Source of the DNA: Breznakibacter xylanolyticus
GTDB taxonomy: Bacteria; Bacteroidota; Bacteroidia; Bacteroidales; Marinilabiliaceae
Assembly: GCF_003254275.1 (NCBI RefSeq)
Contig: NZ_QKZK01000010.1
Location: forward strand, 32,644 to 96,643
Length of the DNA stretch: 64,000 nt
Reading direction: 5' to 3'
The translations under genes and the position numbers were made by a program. Below, in pieces: positions 44,079-53,031 of this stretch (the first letter of the stretch is position 1; every line of letters starts with the position of its first letter). The notes beneath the pieces were generated by a model. That model searched no databases and had not been told where the DNA came from. It saw nothing but the letters and a program-made list of their open reading frames with translations.

Positions 44079-45557
44079 TTGAACCACATCAAAAAACTGG
44101 CGGGACAGACCGCCATCTACGGCCTGAGCAGCATTTTGGGTCGTTTTCTTTTTTACTTGTTGGTGCCCCTGCACACGGCCATGTTTGTCACCAGTCAGTA
44201 TGGTGTCATTACCGAAATGTACAGCTATGTGTCGTTTTTGGTGGTGCTGCTCCTTTATGGCATGGAAACGGCTTATTTCCGTTTCTCGACCAACGAGCAG
44301 GCCGACCGCCAACGCGTGTATTCTACTGTGATGCTGGCGCTCTCGGTCACGTCAACCCTCTTTGTGGCGCTGGCCTGGGGTTTTGCTCAGCCCGTGGCCA
44401 ATTTCCTCAAGTATCCGTCTAATCCTGAATATATCATTTGGTTTGCGTTTATTCTGGGGCTCGATGCCCTCACGGCCATCCCCATGGCACGATTGCGTGC
44501 CGACAACCGCGCCGTGAAGTTTGCCGTGGTCAATTTGGCTGCCATCCTGATCACCATATTGCTCAACCTCTTTTTCGTGGGATATTGCATGGCGTTGCAC
44601 CAAAAGGGACAGACCAACTGGCTCATTGACCTTTGCTACAATCCCGCCATGGGGGTTGGTTATGTATTCATCGCCAACCTGGCCGGCAGTGCCGTCAAGT
44701 TTGTGTTGTTGCTGCCCGATATGCTCAAGGCACGCGGCGTTGTGGATGTGCCCCTGTTGCGCCGCATGCTTCGCTATGCCTTGCCTTTGCTGGTGTTTGG
44801 TCTGGCCGGCATCGTGAACGAAACCATCGATCGCATCATGCTCAAATGGATGCTTTACCATCGCATTGGGGCTGAGGCCACCATGAGCCAAATTGGTATT
44901 TATGGCGCCTGTTACAAGGTCAGCATCATCATCACCCTTTTTATTCAGGCATTTCGCTATGCGGCCGAGCCTTTCTTTTTTGCCCATCAAAAGGAGAAAG
45001 GTTCGCTGGAGGTCTATGCCCGCGTGATGACTTATTTTGTGATTGTGTGCACCACCATCTTTACGGGGGTGTTGCTTTATCTCGATGTGGTGAAGTATTT
45101 TATCGATCCCGCTTATTGGGAAGGACTGGGGGTGGTGCCCATTCTCATGTGTGCCAATATATGCCTTGGCATTTATTACAATCAGTCGGTGTGGTACAAG
45201 TTGTCGGGACAAACGCAATGGGGGGCATACCTGGGCTTGGGGGGCGCCATCCTCACCATTGGGCTCAATTACTGGTGGATCCCTTTGTTTGGCTACATCG
45301 GCTCGGCATGGGCCACGCTCGCGTGCTATGCAGCCATGATGATGGCTTCCTATTTTCTGGGACAGAAATATTTTCCCATCCCTTACCATCTGCGCCGCAT
45401 TGCCATATATACCGGTGCAGCCCTGTTGGTTTACGGCGTGAGCGTGTGGATGCCGACCTCTGGTGTGCTTCTGAAATACGGGGTGAATACTTTGTTGTTT
45501 TTGTCCTTTTTGGCATTGGTATTTGCATTGGAGCGTCGCTCGTTGGGGCGGGGGTGA
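44079..45557 (+). CDS. MOP-superfamily oligosaccharide flippase (Wzx-like)
   Basis: Taking the TTG at 44079 gives 492 residues beginning L/M-NHIKKLAGQTAIYGLSSILGR, the usual start of this family. An in-frame ATG at 43998 would add 27 unlike residues and lies upstream of a good -7 box, so TTG is preferred. About 12-14 membrane helices are present, with 'LLVPLHTAMFVTSQYGVITEMYSY' in the first pair and 'RYAAEPFFFAHQKE' in the middle, typical of polysaccharide-biosynthesis flippases. It should move lipid-linked oligosaccharides across the inner membrane. No glycosyltransferase neighbours are seen. Stand-alone location is common for this family in Bacteroidota. Confidence 0.88.
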   Translation: MNHIKKLAGQTAIYGLSSILGRFLFYLLVPLHTAMFVTSQYGVITEMYSYVSFLVVLLLYGMETAYFRFSTNEQADRQRVYSTVMLALSVTSTLFVALAWGFAQPVANFLKYPSNPEYIIWFAFILGLDALTAIPMARLRADNRAVKFAVVNLAAILITILLNLFFVGYCMALHQKGQTNWLIDLCYNPAMGVGYVFIANLAGSAVKFVLLLPDMLKARGVVDVPLLRRMLRYALPLLVFGLAGIVNETIDRIMLKWMLYHRIGAEATMSQIGIYGACYKVSIIITLFIQAFRYAAEPFFFAHQKEKGSLEVYARVMTYFVIVCTTIFTGVLLYLDVVKYFIDPAYWEGLGVVPILMCANICLGIYYNQSVWYKLSGQTQWGAYLGLGGAILTIGLNYWWIPLFGYIGSAWATLACYAAMMMASYFLGQKYFPIPYHLRRIAIYTGAALLVYGVSVWMPTSGVLLKYGVNTLLFLSFLALVFALERRSLGRG

Positions 45558-45667
45558 GTCGCGAGGTGTCGTTAGTCAATATATAGTGGACGTTCGTCAA
45601 TTCCTCCCATTTGGTTGTTGGTGAGGTAGTGGTGATTGTCTATTTTGCGCCACCTAAAAACCAAACA

Positions 45668-46087
45668 ATGCTGCTTGCTACACTTCCCGGAAATCCTCAG
45701 TTGGTGCATCTGCGCTTTCAAGGTTAGGTGACGATCGACGATCTTATCAGGGCTTTTACTGACCTTTGCCTTGAACGTAAGCCCGGTTCCTCCTTGTATC
45801 TGATGACCGATTATCGGGAGGCTGATACAAATAACATTCATTTGTCTCATATCCCGGTGTTGTCCCGGTTTGTCAATCGTGTCATGGCACGGCATTTTCG
45901 ATACATCCGATGGGCCAATCTCACCGCTCAGCCCATACAGACTTCTGTCGCGCTGTTGTTCCAAAAACAACTTGACCTACATGCCATCGACTACCGCATT
46001 TTCACCACCCTCGAGGTGGCCACCCGGCATGCTGCCGGTTCGGCTTCGCTATTCCATAAACCAGTGGCGCATCAGTTGTGCGTGTGA
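45668..46087 (+). pseudogene. STAS/SpoIIAA-like small protein broken by an in-frame TAG
   Basis: The frame from ATG 45668 reads LLATLPGNPQLVHLRFQG, meets TAG at 45725-45727, then continues in the same frame VTIDDLIRAFTDLCLERK to a stop at 46085-46087. The joined 139 residues look like a Bacteroidota STAS-like protein: beta-strand, 'T..DLI.AF', 'LYLMTDYREA', and C-terminal 'TSVALLFQKQ...DYRIFTTLEVAT'. The single stop replaces what would be one residue, and no frameshift is visible. A restart at GTG 45728 could still make the C-terminal part. The family call is moderate; the in-frame stop is directly seen. Confidence 0.6.
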
Positions 46088-46200
46088 GATGAGGAGGGGG
46101 GAAGTGGAGGAGTTTAAAAGTTTAGGAGTGGAGGAGTTTAGGGGTGGAGGAGTGGAGGAGTGGAGGAGTTTAGGGGTGGAAAAGTGGAGAGGTGGAGAGA
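46088..46200. repeat. Purine-rich GGAGTGGAGGAGTTTAG tract
   Basis: Tandem GGAGTGGAGGAG and GTTTAGGGGTGGA words fill this stretch. It is the complement of the CTCCACTCCTAAAC tracts near 36-38 and 42.9 kb. No coding potential is seen. Confidence 0.7.
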
Positions 46201-46210
46201 TTTTCTTCTT

Positions 46211-46370
46211 CTCACCGGTTCTCATCTTGACTCACTGCAACTCAGTGTCAGTTCTTAGGAGGTTACACTGAGGAAGATGAGGAGACGCTGAGTTCCACTG
46301 AGGTTATATCTCACCGGTTCTCATCTTCACTCACTGCAACTCAGTGTCAGTTCTTAATTGGTTACACTGA
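46211..46370. repeat. CACTGAG/CTCAGTG tandem repeat, reversed copy
   Basis: Two units with CTCACCGGTTCTCATCTT, CTCACTGCAACTCAGTGTCA and GTTACACTGAG words are the reverse complement of the repeats at 13306-13521. The array runs into the 3' end of tamB. Confidence 0.75.
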
Positions 46371-46371
46371 G

Positions 46372-49300
46372 TTATCTCTTCTGTGTCTCATCTTCGCTCT
46401 CGGTCACGGTTTTGCGTTTTCGGTTCTCGCCCGTCACAATGGCCCAGTATTTCTTCATCAGTTCAAGCCAGTTGTCGAACTCCTGACGGAAGGTGAGTCC
46501 CACCCCTTGTTTGGTCGGTGCCAGGTTGGTGTATAGGATGTCATTGTTGGTGCGCGTGTAAGCATGGGCACTCACCGAACCGCTGCGGTTGAGCTTCAGG
46601 TTCATGTCGAAGTCGCCGATCAGATTGTTGGTTTTGGTGTCGGTGGGATATTCGCTGTAGCCCACGTTGCCGTTGACCGTCAGACGGTCGTTAAACAGTT
46701 GCGTGCTCAGCGCCACCTCCACTTCGCGGCTCGATATTTCGTCGCCCGGGCGATAGCTGATGCCCATATCCACATCCGAGGTGATTTGCGACAGCCAGTG
46801 GTTGAGCTGGTTCGAGAGCATCTCCGAGGTGGTCACCAGAGCTGCGCTGTTCACGCCCCCGCCCTGGTTTTGGTTCTCGGACTTTTGCATGTTGGCCGAG
46901 TAAAAGCGGTTCATCACCAGCAGGGAGAGCACCTGTCGGTTCATCTCCTCTTCGGTCTGTATGTATTCGCGAATGATGTTCTGGCTCGAGGCTTCCAGCG
47001 ATGGGGTGTAAATGCCCAGCTTGATGTTGGGTTTGTTCAGTCGGTCGCTCAAATTCATGCTACAGGTCACCGGCACACGTTTCTTAAGTTCCGAGGCCGA
47101 GGCTTCGTCCATCATCGAACCGCCCACCAGGTCGTAAAGGCTGGCGCGAAGCTTGTAGGCCGCTTCCAATCGAATCATGGCATTGTAAGGTTCGCCGTCC
47201 CACTGAATGCGGCTCCCCTTGCTGATGCTGAACTTTTTGTTGATGAGGTTCTGAAGTGAGAAGAGATAATCCCCGTCTTCTATCACATAATCGCCATACA
47301 TCGAAAATTTCCCCTTGGTATCGATTTTCATCTGCAGGTCTCCCTTGCCGGCTGCTTTAAGGATGTCGCCCGAGCGGGCGTCGAAGATGATTTGCGTTTT
47401 GGCGTCGGGCGTCACCTTCAGGTTCATTTCCATCTCAAAGCCCGATGCTTCATTGGCTGCCACCGGTTGGGACGTGGTGGTCACCAACTCCTTTTGCGGT
47501 GCGGCAAATTGGATGTAGTTGGTTTGCGACACCTCTGTGTTGTCGTTCATGGGGATGTTGAACTGCGTGTTGGGCATGGTTTGCGCCTTAACGTAGAGCG
47601 TCACCAGATCGGTGTTCCCGCTGATGTTCATGTTGCCCGTGGTGTAGATGGTGCCGTAGTAGGTGGGGTTGTCTTTGGGGCGGGTGTCGAGCACCAGCAT
47701 GTTGTTGGCCATGATGTCAAGGTCGAATCGCAGGTTGGAGAAGTTGTCGTGCTTAATTTCTCCTTTAAACATGCCTTTGTGTTGGTACTTGTCGCGCATG
47801 GTCATGTTGATGAAGGCAATGCGTGTGGGGTCTAAAAATACCGAGTCCTGCAGCGTGTATCCGGTTTTGAGATAGTCCACATCAAAATGGGAGTCGTCCA
47901 CATTCACCCGGGCCGTGAATGCCGGGGCACTCAAGGGCCCGTTGAGGCCAATGATGCCCGATGCTTTGCCCTGGAAGTTCTGCATCACGGTACTGATCCA
48001 GTAATCTACGAACGAGACGTTGAGTTGTTCCACATCGGCCTGGTAGGCAATGGTGTGTTTGTCCACCGAGTAGTAGCCGCCGCCGTTGAGTCGTTCCTGT
48101 CCCTGGTCAATCAGGCGCGTGTCAATGATGAGGGCTTTCTCGTTGTTGCCCCAGCTGCTGCTCACTGACAGGTCACCCAGTCGTGCCTGGTGGTAGTGCA
48201 GCCCGTCGATGGTGATGTCGCCAATGATTGATGGGGTGGTGTGTAGCCCGGTGGCCTTGAATTCTCCGTTGAGGATCCCCGAGAGCTTGAGGGCGTCGAT
48301 GTCGAGGTTGTTGGTGATGTCGGCCAGTTCAATGTTGCGGATGTAGCCCGAAAGGGCGTCGTGACCATCGGTGCGCACATTGCCCGCGATGGCAAACTGA
48401 CGGTAGGCATTGCTGATGCTGAAATCCTCAATGGCAAACTCGTCGGGCGCAAAGGTGATGACGGCCGGGCGGAGGTGCCATGTCGAGTCGTTCACCACCG
48501 CGCGTGAGGCATTCAGGGCAATCCGGCTCACCAATCCCTGCTCGTTGCGGGTGAATGTGGTGGTGCCGTCAATGGTGCCCGCATTGTGATTCATTGTCTT
48601 TTGGTTGTCCCACGTGATGCTGCTGGTGAGGCGATTTTGCGATGCCGTTTGGCTGGTCGCGAAGCCGCGCAGGTTCATCATGTTGAACAGGCGCAGATTC
48701 TCGCTTTGCAGGGTGGCCATCAGGTGCCCGTTGCTGTTCACATCCAATTGCAAACCACTCAGTTCGGTGCCATGATAAGCCACATGCGGTGCCACAGCCT
48801 GCATCTTAAAGAGGTGATTGCCCGAGTGAATGCTGCCCGTGATGTGGCAACTGTCCGAGAGGCTGATCTCCGGGTCAAAAAAGTTGAGCAGGGTTCCCAG
48901 TTTCTTGGCGTGGATGGTGTAGTCAAAATGGTTGACAGGGATCGCAGGCGTGTTTTTTTCATCTGGCAATGCCGGCAGGTAATGCGCGGCGATGCGTTGC
49001 AGCGCGTCACTGAAGTATATAAAGTTATACTTCCCGTCGATGGTTGCGTCAATGATATCGCTTTGCACTGTCAACAGTTTTTTGTCGTCGCGTCGGTTGG
49101 CCGCGACCACCAGCGAGTCGATGCGCAACACCTTGTCGGGACGGTGAAACACACCGTTGTTCAGGCGGATGAAGCCTGTCATGTCATCAGGGGTGGCCGC
49201 CTCAAAGTTGGATATCAGGTCGAACGACACACGTGAGTCGGGCAGGGCAGGGGTGAGGTTGAGCCGGTCGGGGCGCATGTTCATCACCCGTGCAAAAAAG

Positions 49301-50853
49301 TTGAAGGTTGAGCGTTCCCCGCTAAAGTCCATGTTGCCCGAGAAATTCAGTTGCCCGTTGGGGTCGGTCATGTCCACCTGACCGTCGAATTTCTGATTGG
49401 CCAGCAATCCGTTCAGACGAATGTTCTGATAGGTGTATCCCCGCACGTTCACCGAGTCGATGCCCCCTTGCAGATAGGCAAAAAAGTTGTTTTTGTTTGT
49501 GTGGCTGCCATTGACCGACATCTTCATGGTGATTCGGCCCATCTGCTGATGCATGTCGAGCATCTTGCCAATGTTAAAGCCAATGGTGCGCAGGCTTCCC
49601 GAGAACAGTAAGCGGTCGGTGTACTTCAAGCCAAGGTCGGTGCGGATATAGCCAAGGTCGGTTTTAAAAGTCCCGTAGGCCACCAGGTCATTCACAAAGC
49701 CCGTGAAGTTCCCCTTGTATTGGATGCTGCCCAGGTTTTGTGCCCAGGGGGGGAGTCGTTGCATTTTTGCGTTGGGAAACGATGCCAGCAGTGCGTTGAT
49801 GTCTTCGGGATGGGTTTGCAGTTGGTGAATGTCGAGGAACACAAAGGTTTCGTTGATGTTGGGCAACCCCATGATGTCGAAGCTCGACTTCAGCAAGGTA
49901 TGGGTGCCATAACTCACCTCCACGTGTTTGCCCTTAAAGTTTTCGATGCTGCCCGAGAATTGACCGGTGAGCGTCAGAGGTGAGAGGGTGTTGGCATCCA
50001 ACGGTACAAAATAGGCCACATCGGAGGGCGCAATGAGCGATGGTAACAGATTGGCGTAGAGTCGGGTTTGTGGCCAGGTGTTGTTGCCGGTGCTGTCGTT
50101 GGGCAGGGCGATGTGGCAGCTATCCAACCGCACGATGGAGGCGCCTGTCTCGAGTCGCAGGCGGGTGACTACCAGGCTCTCTTTTCCCTTGTAAAGGTTG
50201 ATGCGTCCTTTTTGGATGGTGAATCCGCTCTGTTCGCGCAGGCTCAGTTGCTGCAATCGCACCAGCAGCGTGTCGCTGTTGATGCGCAGCTGGTTGGTCA
50301 CAAAGTGGATGTCGCTCACGTCAAGGTGTGACGCATCGAAACGGTTGGGGAGGCGTGTTGAATCGTTGAGCTGAATGGTGCAGCGTCCTTTTTTTACCTG
50401 AATATGATTCGAGCGGATGTCCCAGTCGAATCGGGATGTGTCCTGCCGGGTGCTGTCGATGAGAAAGGAAAAATTGTAACCCTCATCCTGACGGGCAATG
50501 CGTGCATTGGGGGCACTGATCACCAGTTTTTTGATGTGGATGATCCGATGTCGCAATGCCGGTAAATCAATGATGGCGCTGATCTGTTGCACCGATGCCA
50601 GGGTGTCGTTGTGCTGATCCATCACCGTCACCCCTTCGATAACCAAGCGACTGAGGGGGGCAAACCAGACCTTCTCGACTGTGATGGTGGTTTGGTAATG
50701 ATGGCTCAAGCCATTGGCCACCCATTGTGCCAGCCGCGTCTGCACCGGAGGGAACAACGAAATTGTCATCAGCAGCAGTAGAAACAACAGCATGCCCAAG
50801 ACGACGGAACCTCCTATTTTGATGATTTTTTTTATAATTTTGCCCCCATTCAT
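46372..50853 (-). CDS. tamB: TamB-like translocation and assembly module protein
   Basis: The 1493-residue protein has an N-terminal membrane anchor (about 11-33), an AsmA/TamB-like start ('LFPPVQTRLAQWVANGLSHHYQTTITVEKVWFAPLSRLVIEGVTV' split over the first strands), a very long beta-rich middle and a C-terminal TamB/DUF490 domain (about 1050-1460). That domain carries 'GDLQMKIDTKGKFSMYGDYVIEDGDYLFSLQNLINKKFSISKGSRIQWDGEPYNA' in pieces. TamB-type proteins form a periplasmic groove that carries lipids or helps assemble outer-membrane proteins. Length and layout match Bacteroidota members. It is divergent from tsaD, a neighbour pair I recall from several Bacteroidota. The gene has strong coding bias and no breaks. 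Confidence 0.88.
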   Translation of the reverse strand: MNGGKIIKKIIKIGGSVVLGMLLFLLLLMTISLFPPVQTRLAQWVANGLSHHYQTTITVEKVWFAPLSRLVIEGVTVMDQHNDTLASVQQISAIIDLPALRHRIIHIKKLVISAPNARIARQDEGYNFSFLIDSTRQDTSRFDWDIRSNHIQVKKGRCTIQLNDSTRLPNRFDASHLDVSDIHFVTNQLRINSDTLLVRLQQLSLREQSGFTIQKGRINLYKGKESLVVTRLRLETGASIVRLDSCHIALPNDSTGNNTWPQTRLYANLLPSLIAPSDVAYFVPLDANTLSPLTLTGQFSGSIENFKGKHVEVSYGTHTLLKSSFDIMGLPNINETFVFLDIHQLQTHPEDINALLASFPNAKMQRLPPWAQNLGSIQYKGNFTGFVNDLVAYGTFKTDLGYIRTDLGLKYTDRLLFSGSLRTIGFNIGKMLDMHQQMGRITMKMSVNGSHTNKNNFFAYLQGGIDSVNVRGYTYQNIRLNGLLANQKFDGQVDMTDPNGQLNFSGNMDFSGERSTFNFFARVMNMRPDRLNLTPALPDSRVSFDLISNFEAATPDDMTGFIRLNNGVFHRPDKVLRIDSLVVAANRRDDKKLLTVQSDIIDATIDGKYNFIYFSDALQRIAAHYLPALPDEKNTPAIPVNHFDYTIHAKKLGTLLNFFDPEISLSDSCHITGSIHSGNHLFKMQAVAPHVAYHGTELSGLQLDVNSNGHLMATLQSENLRLFNMMNLRGFATSQTASQNRLTSSITWDNQKTMNHNAGTIDGTTTFTRNEQGLVSRIALNASRAVVNDSTWHLRPAVITFAPDEFAIEDFSISNAYRQFAIAGNVRTDGHDALSGYIRNIELADITNNLDIDALKLSGILNGEFKATGLHTTPSIIGDITIDGLHYHQARLGDLSVSSSWGNNEKALIIDTRLIDQGQERLNGGGYYSVDKHTIAYQADVEQLNVSFVDYWISTVMQNFQGKASGIIGLNGPLSAPAFTARVNVDDSHFDVDYLKTGYTLQDSVFLDPTRIAFINMTMRDKYQHKGMFKGEIKHDNFSNLRFDLDIMANNMLVLDTRPKDNPTYYGTIYTTGNMNISGNTDLVTLYVKAQTMPNTQFNIPMNDNTEVSQTNYIQFAAPQKELVTTTSQPVAANEASGFEMEMNLKVTPDAKTQIIFDARSGDILKAAGKGDLQMKIDTKGKFSMYGDYVIEDGDYLFSLQNLINKKFSISKGSRIQWDGEPYNAMIRLEAAYKLRASLYDLVGGSMMDEASASELKKRVPVTCSMNLSDRLNKPNIKLGIYTPSLEASSQNIIREYIQTEEEMNRQVLSLLVMNRFYSANMQKSENQNQGGGVNSAALVTTSEMLSNQLNHWLSQITSDVDMGISYRPGDEISSREVEVALSTQLFNDRLTVNGNVGYSEYPTDTKTNNLIGDFDMNLKLNRSGSVSAHAYTRTNNDILYTNLAPTKQGVGLTFRQEFDNWLELMKKYWAIVTGENRKRKTVTESEDETQKR

Positions 50854-50859
50854 GTGTCA

Positions 50860-50867
50860 CAAAAATA
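50860..50867 (-). promoter_or_regulatory. Possible tamB -7 box very close to the start codon
   Basis: On the - strand TATTTTTG (read 50867 to 50860) matches the -7 consensus but ends only 6 bases before the ATG, which would give an almost leaderless message. A chance match is possible. Confidence 0.3.
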
Positions 50868-50951
50868 ATGTTTTTTCCTTGGGTCTCATGGCTTGTGGAT
50901 CATCAAAAAATAAATTCCCGGCTTCATCTGACGAATCGGCATTGTTGATTC

Positions 50952-51151
50952 AATGTCGTTCAATGAAGCCCTGAAAGGGCGATAAGCAGTAGCGTTGGGC
51001 ATCGTCCAACGATGAATGCAACCACAATCATAGAGCCCTGAAGGGGCGTAAGCTTTCACCTCTTCAGGGCTTGAGCTCTTTTGCTACAAATAAGCAGGGC
51101 TTTGCCCTGCGCTAATGCTGGCGCCCCATTGGGGCTTCACTAAACGACATT
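50952..51151. mobile_element. MITE-like element copy D (tamB-tsaD gap)
   Basis: The 200-bp element begins AATGTCGTTCAATGAAGCCC and ends GGGGCTTCACTAAACGACATT, an imperfect inverted pair whose inner bases co-vary (CAATGAAG/CTTCACTAA). The interior has GCCCTGAAAGGGC, AGCAGTAGCGTTGGGCATCG, CAGGGCTTTGCCCTG and GCGCCCCATTGGGGC blocks shared with copies A, C and E. It lies between the divergent tamB and tsaD starts, so it may affect their promoters. Confidence 0.75.
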
Positions 51152-51217
51152 AGATTTTCATTTTCTAAAAACAACCATCAGTCACCCCTAGAGGGTAGAG
51201 AGCGCAAAAATTTCATC

Positions 51218-52237
51218 ATGAACACATATATCCTGGCCATTGAATCATCGTGCGACGATACTTCGGCCGCTGTTTTCTGCAACGACGTCATCCTCTCAAA
51301 TGTGGTGGCTAACCAAAAGGTGCACGAAGCCTATGGCGGGGTGGTGCCCGAACTGGCCTCGCGCGCCCATCAGCAAAACATCGTGCCGGTGGTCCACAAG
51401 GCCATTCACGATGCCGGCATCACCATCGACGACATTCGTGCGGTGGCTTTCACGCGCGGCCCGGGCCTCATGGGCTCACTGCTGGTGGGAACCTCTTTTG
51501 CCAAAGCATTCGCCCTGGCGCGCAATCTCCCTCTCATTGATGTCAATCACTTGCAGGCGCACGTGATGGCGCATTTTATCAAGGAAGATGCTGACCATTT
51601 CCGTGTCCCTGCTTTTCCGTTCATCTGCCTGTTGGTGTCGGGGGGCAACAGCCAGATTGTGATGGTGCACAGCCACGACCACATGGAGGTCATCGGGCAG
51701 ACCATCGACGATGCTGCCGGAGAGGCTTTCGACAAATGTGCCAAGGTGATGGGGTTGCCCTATCCCGGCGGCCCTCTCATCGATAAGCTGGCGGCTGTCG
51801 GCAATGCCGACGCTTTTAAGTTTAGCAAACCTCGCATCGATGGCTTCGATTACAGCTTCAGCGGCCTCAAGACGTCGTTCCTCTACTTTCTTCGCGATCA
51901 CCTCAAGGAGAACCCCAATTTTATTGAAGATAATAAAGCCGATTTGTGCGCCTCCCTTCAAAAGAGCATCATCGACATTCTGATGGAGAAGCTTGTGTTG
52001 GCTTCTCGACAAACGGGCGTGCGCACCATTGCCCTGGCAGGGGGCGTGTCGGCCAACTCGGGACTGCGCAACGCCATTCAGTCGGCTGCCTCGCGTGAGA
52101 AGTGGGAGGTGTTCATCCCCAAGTTTGCTTACACCACCGACAACGCGGCCATGATTGCCGTGTCGGCTTACTTTAAATATCTCAAGGGCGACTTTTGTGG
52201 CCAGGATGCCGCCCCTTTTGCCCGAACGGAGTTTTAA
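51218..52237 (+). CDS. tsaD: tRNA N6-adenosine threonylcarbamoyltransferase TsaD
   Basis: The 339-residue protein is full length and unbroken. It starts ILAIESSCDDTSAAV, has the metal-binding HLQAH (His111, His115), the ASKHA-fold signatures 'LLVSGGNSQIV' and 'DDAAGEAFDKCAKVMGLPYPGG', and ends with 'TDNAAMIA' carrying the third metal ligand. TsaD transfers the threonylcarbamoyl group from TC-AMP to A37 of tRNAs that read ANN codons, with TsaB and TsaE, and is essential in most bacteria. It stands alone here; the partners are not in the window. A terminator follows at 52273-52305. Confidence 0.97.
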   Translation: MNTYILAIESSCDDTSAAVFCNDVILSNVVANQKVHEAYGGVVPELASRAHQQNIVPVVHKAIHDAGITIDDIRAVAFTRGPGLMGSLLVGTSFAKAFALARNLPLIDVNHLQAHVMAHFIKEDADHFRVPAFPFICLLVSGGNSQIVMVHSHDHMEVIGQTIDDAAGEAFDKCAKVMGLPYPGGPLIDKLAAVGNADAFKFSKPRIDGFDYSFSGLKTSFLYFLRDHLKENPNFIEDNKADLCASLQKSIIDILMEKLVLASRQTGVRTIALAGGVSANSGLRNAIQSAASREKWEVFIPKFAYTTDNAAMIAVSAYFKYLKGDFCGQDAAPFARTEF

Positions 52238-52272
52238 TCGTTCGTGATTTGATGCCGGGTGAAAATTGAATT

Positions 52273-52305
52273 AAACCCCCAAGGTTTTTAAAACCTTGGG
52301 GGTTT
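52273..52305 (+). terminator. Hairpin terminator after tsaD (AAACC...GGTTT family)
   Basis: AAACCCCCAAGGTTT (52273-52287) pairs perfectly with AAACCTTGGGGGTTT (52291-52305). The following T-run is short. Confidence 0.6.
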
Positions 52306-52312
52306 GCTGATT

Positions 52313-52690
52313 GTTGCACTTCATCACTACTGTACTCTTGCACTCCTGCACTTTGTTGCTTTGTCCACTAATTCCACTAATGATGAGCTTGTAGGTTTAA
52401 TTGATGGGTGTATCGTACTTTTTCACTCCTGCACTCATGTACTCCTGCACTCTTGCACTTTCTTGTTTTGTCCCTTTGCCCCTTTGTCCACTAATTCCAC
52501 GAATTCCTCGAATGATAAGCTTGTAGGTTTAATTGATGGGTGTATCGTACTTTTTCACTCCTGTACTCTTGCACTCTTGCACTTTTGCACTCTTGCTCTT
52601 TGCCGCTTTGCTGCTTTGTTGCTTTGCTGCTTTGCCGCTTTGCTACTTTGCCGCTTTGCTACTTTGTCACCTTACCACTTCTCAGCCTAA
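52313..52690. repeat. Pyrimidine-rich tract with a direct duplication
   Basis: TTGCACTC, TACTCCTGCACTC and TTTGCTGCTTTGC words fill this stretch. Inside it a unit of about 72-79 bp occurs twice (52361-52432 and 52484-52562), sharing TTGTCCACTAATTCCAC, GCTTGTAGGTTTAATTGATG and GGTGTATCGTACTTTTTCAC. No gene is supported. Confidence 0.7.
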
Positions 52691-52926
52691 GGTTTGATGC
52701 AATTTGTTATGTTTTGATGGTTTCTGCGTTGCCGGGAATTCTGTTTTGATGGGTTTTGATGCATAATATTATTAGGAATACATTGGCGCTATACGAAAAA
52801 TTCGTCAATTTCTTGCTTCTGAAACCCTTAATGGAACTCTTTGAGGTGTTAAATTACCAATACGTTTTCAACAAATGCTGTTGAAAACTTTTCCGAAAGT
52901 TTAATCAATCACACCTGATCTTTTCA

Positions 52927-52934
52927 TAATTTTG
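52927..52934 (+). promoter_or_regulatory. TAnnTTTG -7 box for the HU-IG gene
   Basis: TAATTTTG matches the consensus exactly, 97 bp before the ATG at 53032. The predicted leader contains a CCCGGCAAC/GTTGTCGGG stem with one G-U pair (about 52948-52998). Confidence 0.55.
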
Positions 52935-53031
52935 TAACAACAGTAAACCCGGCAACGGCTCATCTACGAGTTGGCGCTTTCGATGAGGTTGTCGGGAACT
53001 GCAATTATTCAACATTAAAACCATTACAATT

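Noticed and set aside
52361..52562. Possible CRISPR or attachment-site duplication
   Set aside because: Two copies in a low-complexity tract with no integrase nearby; a simple duplication explains it.
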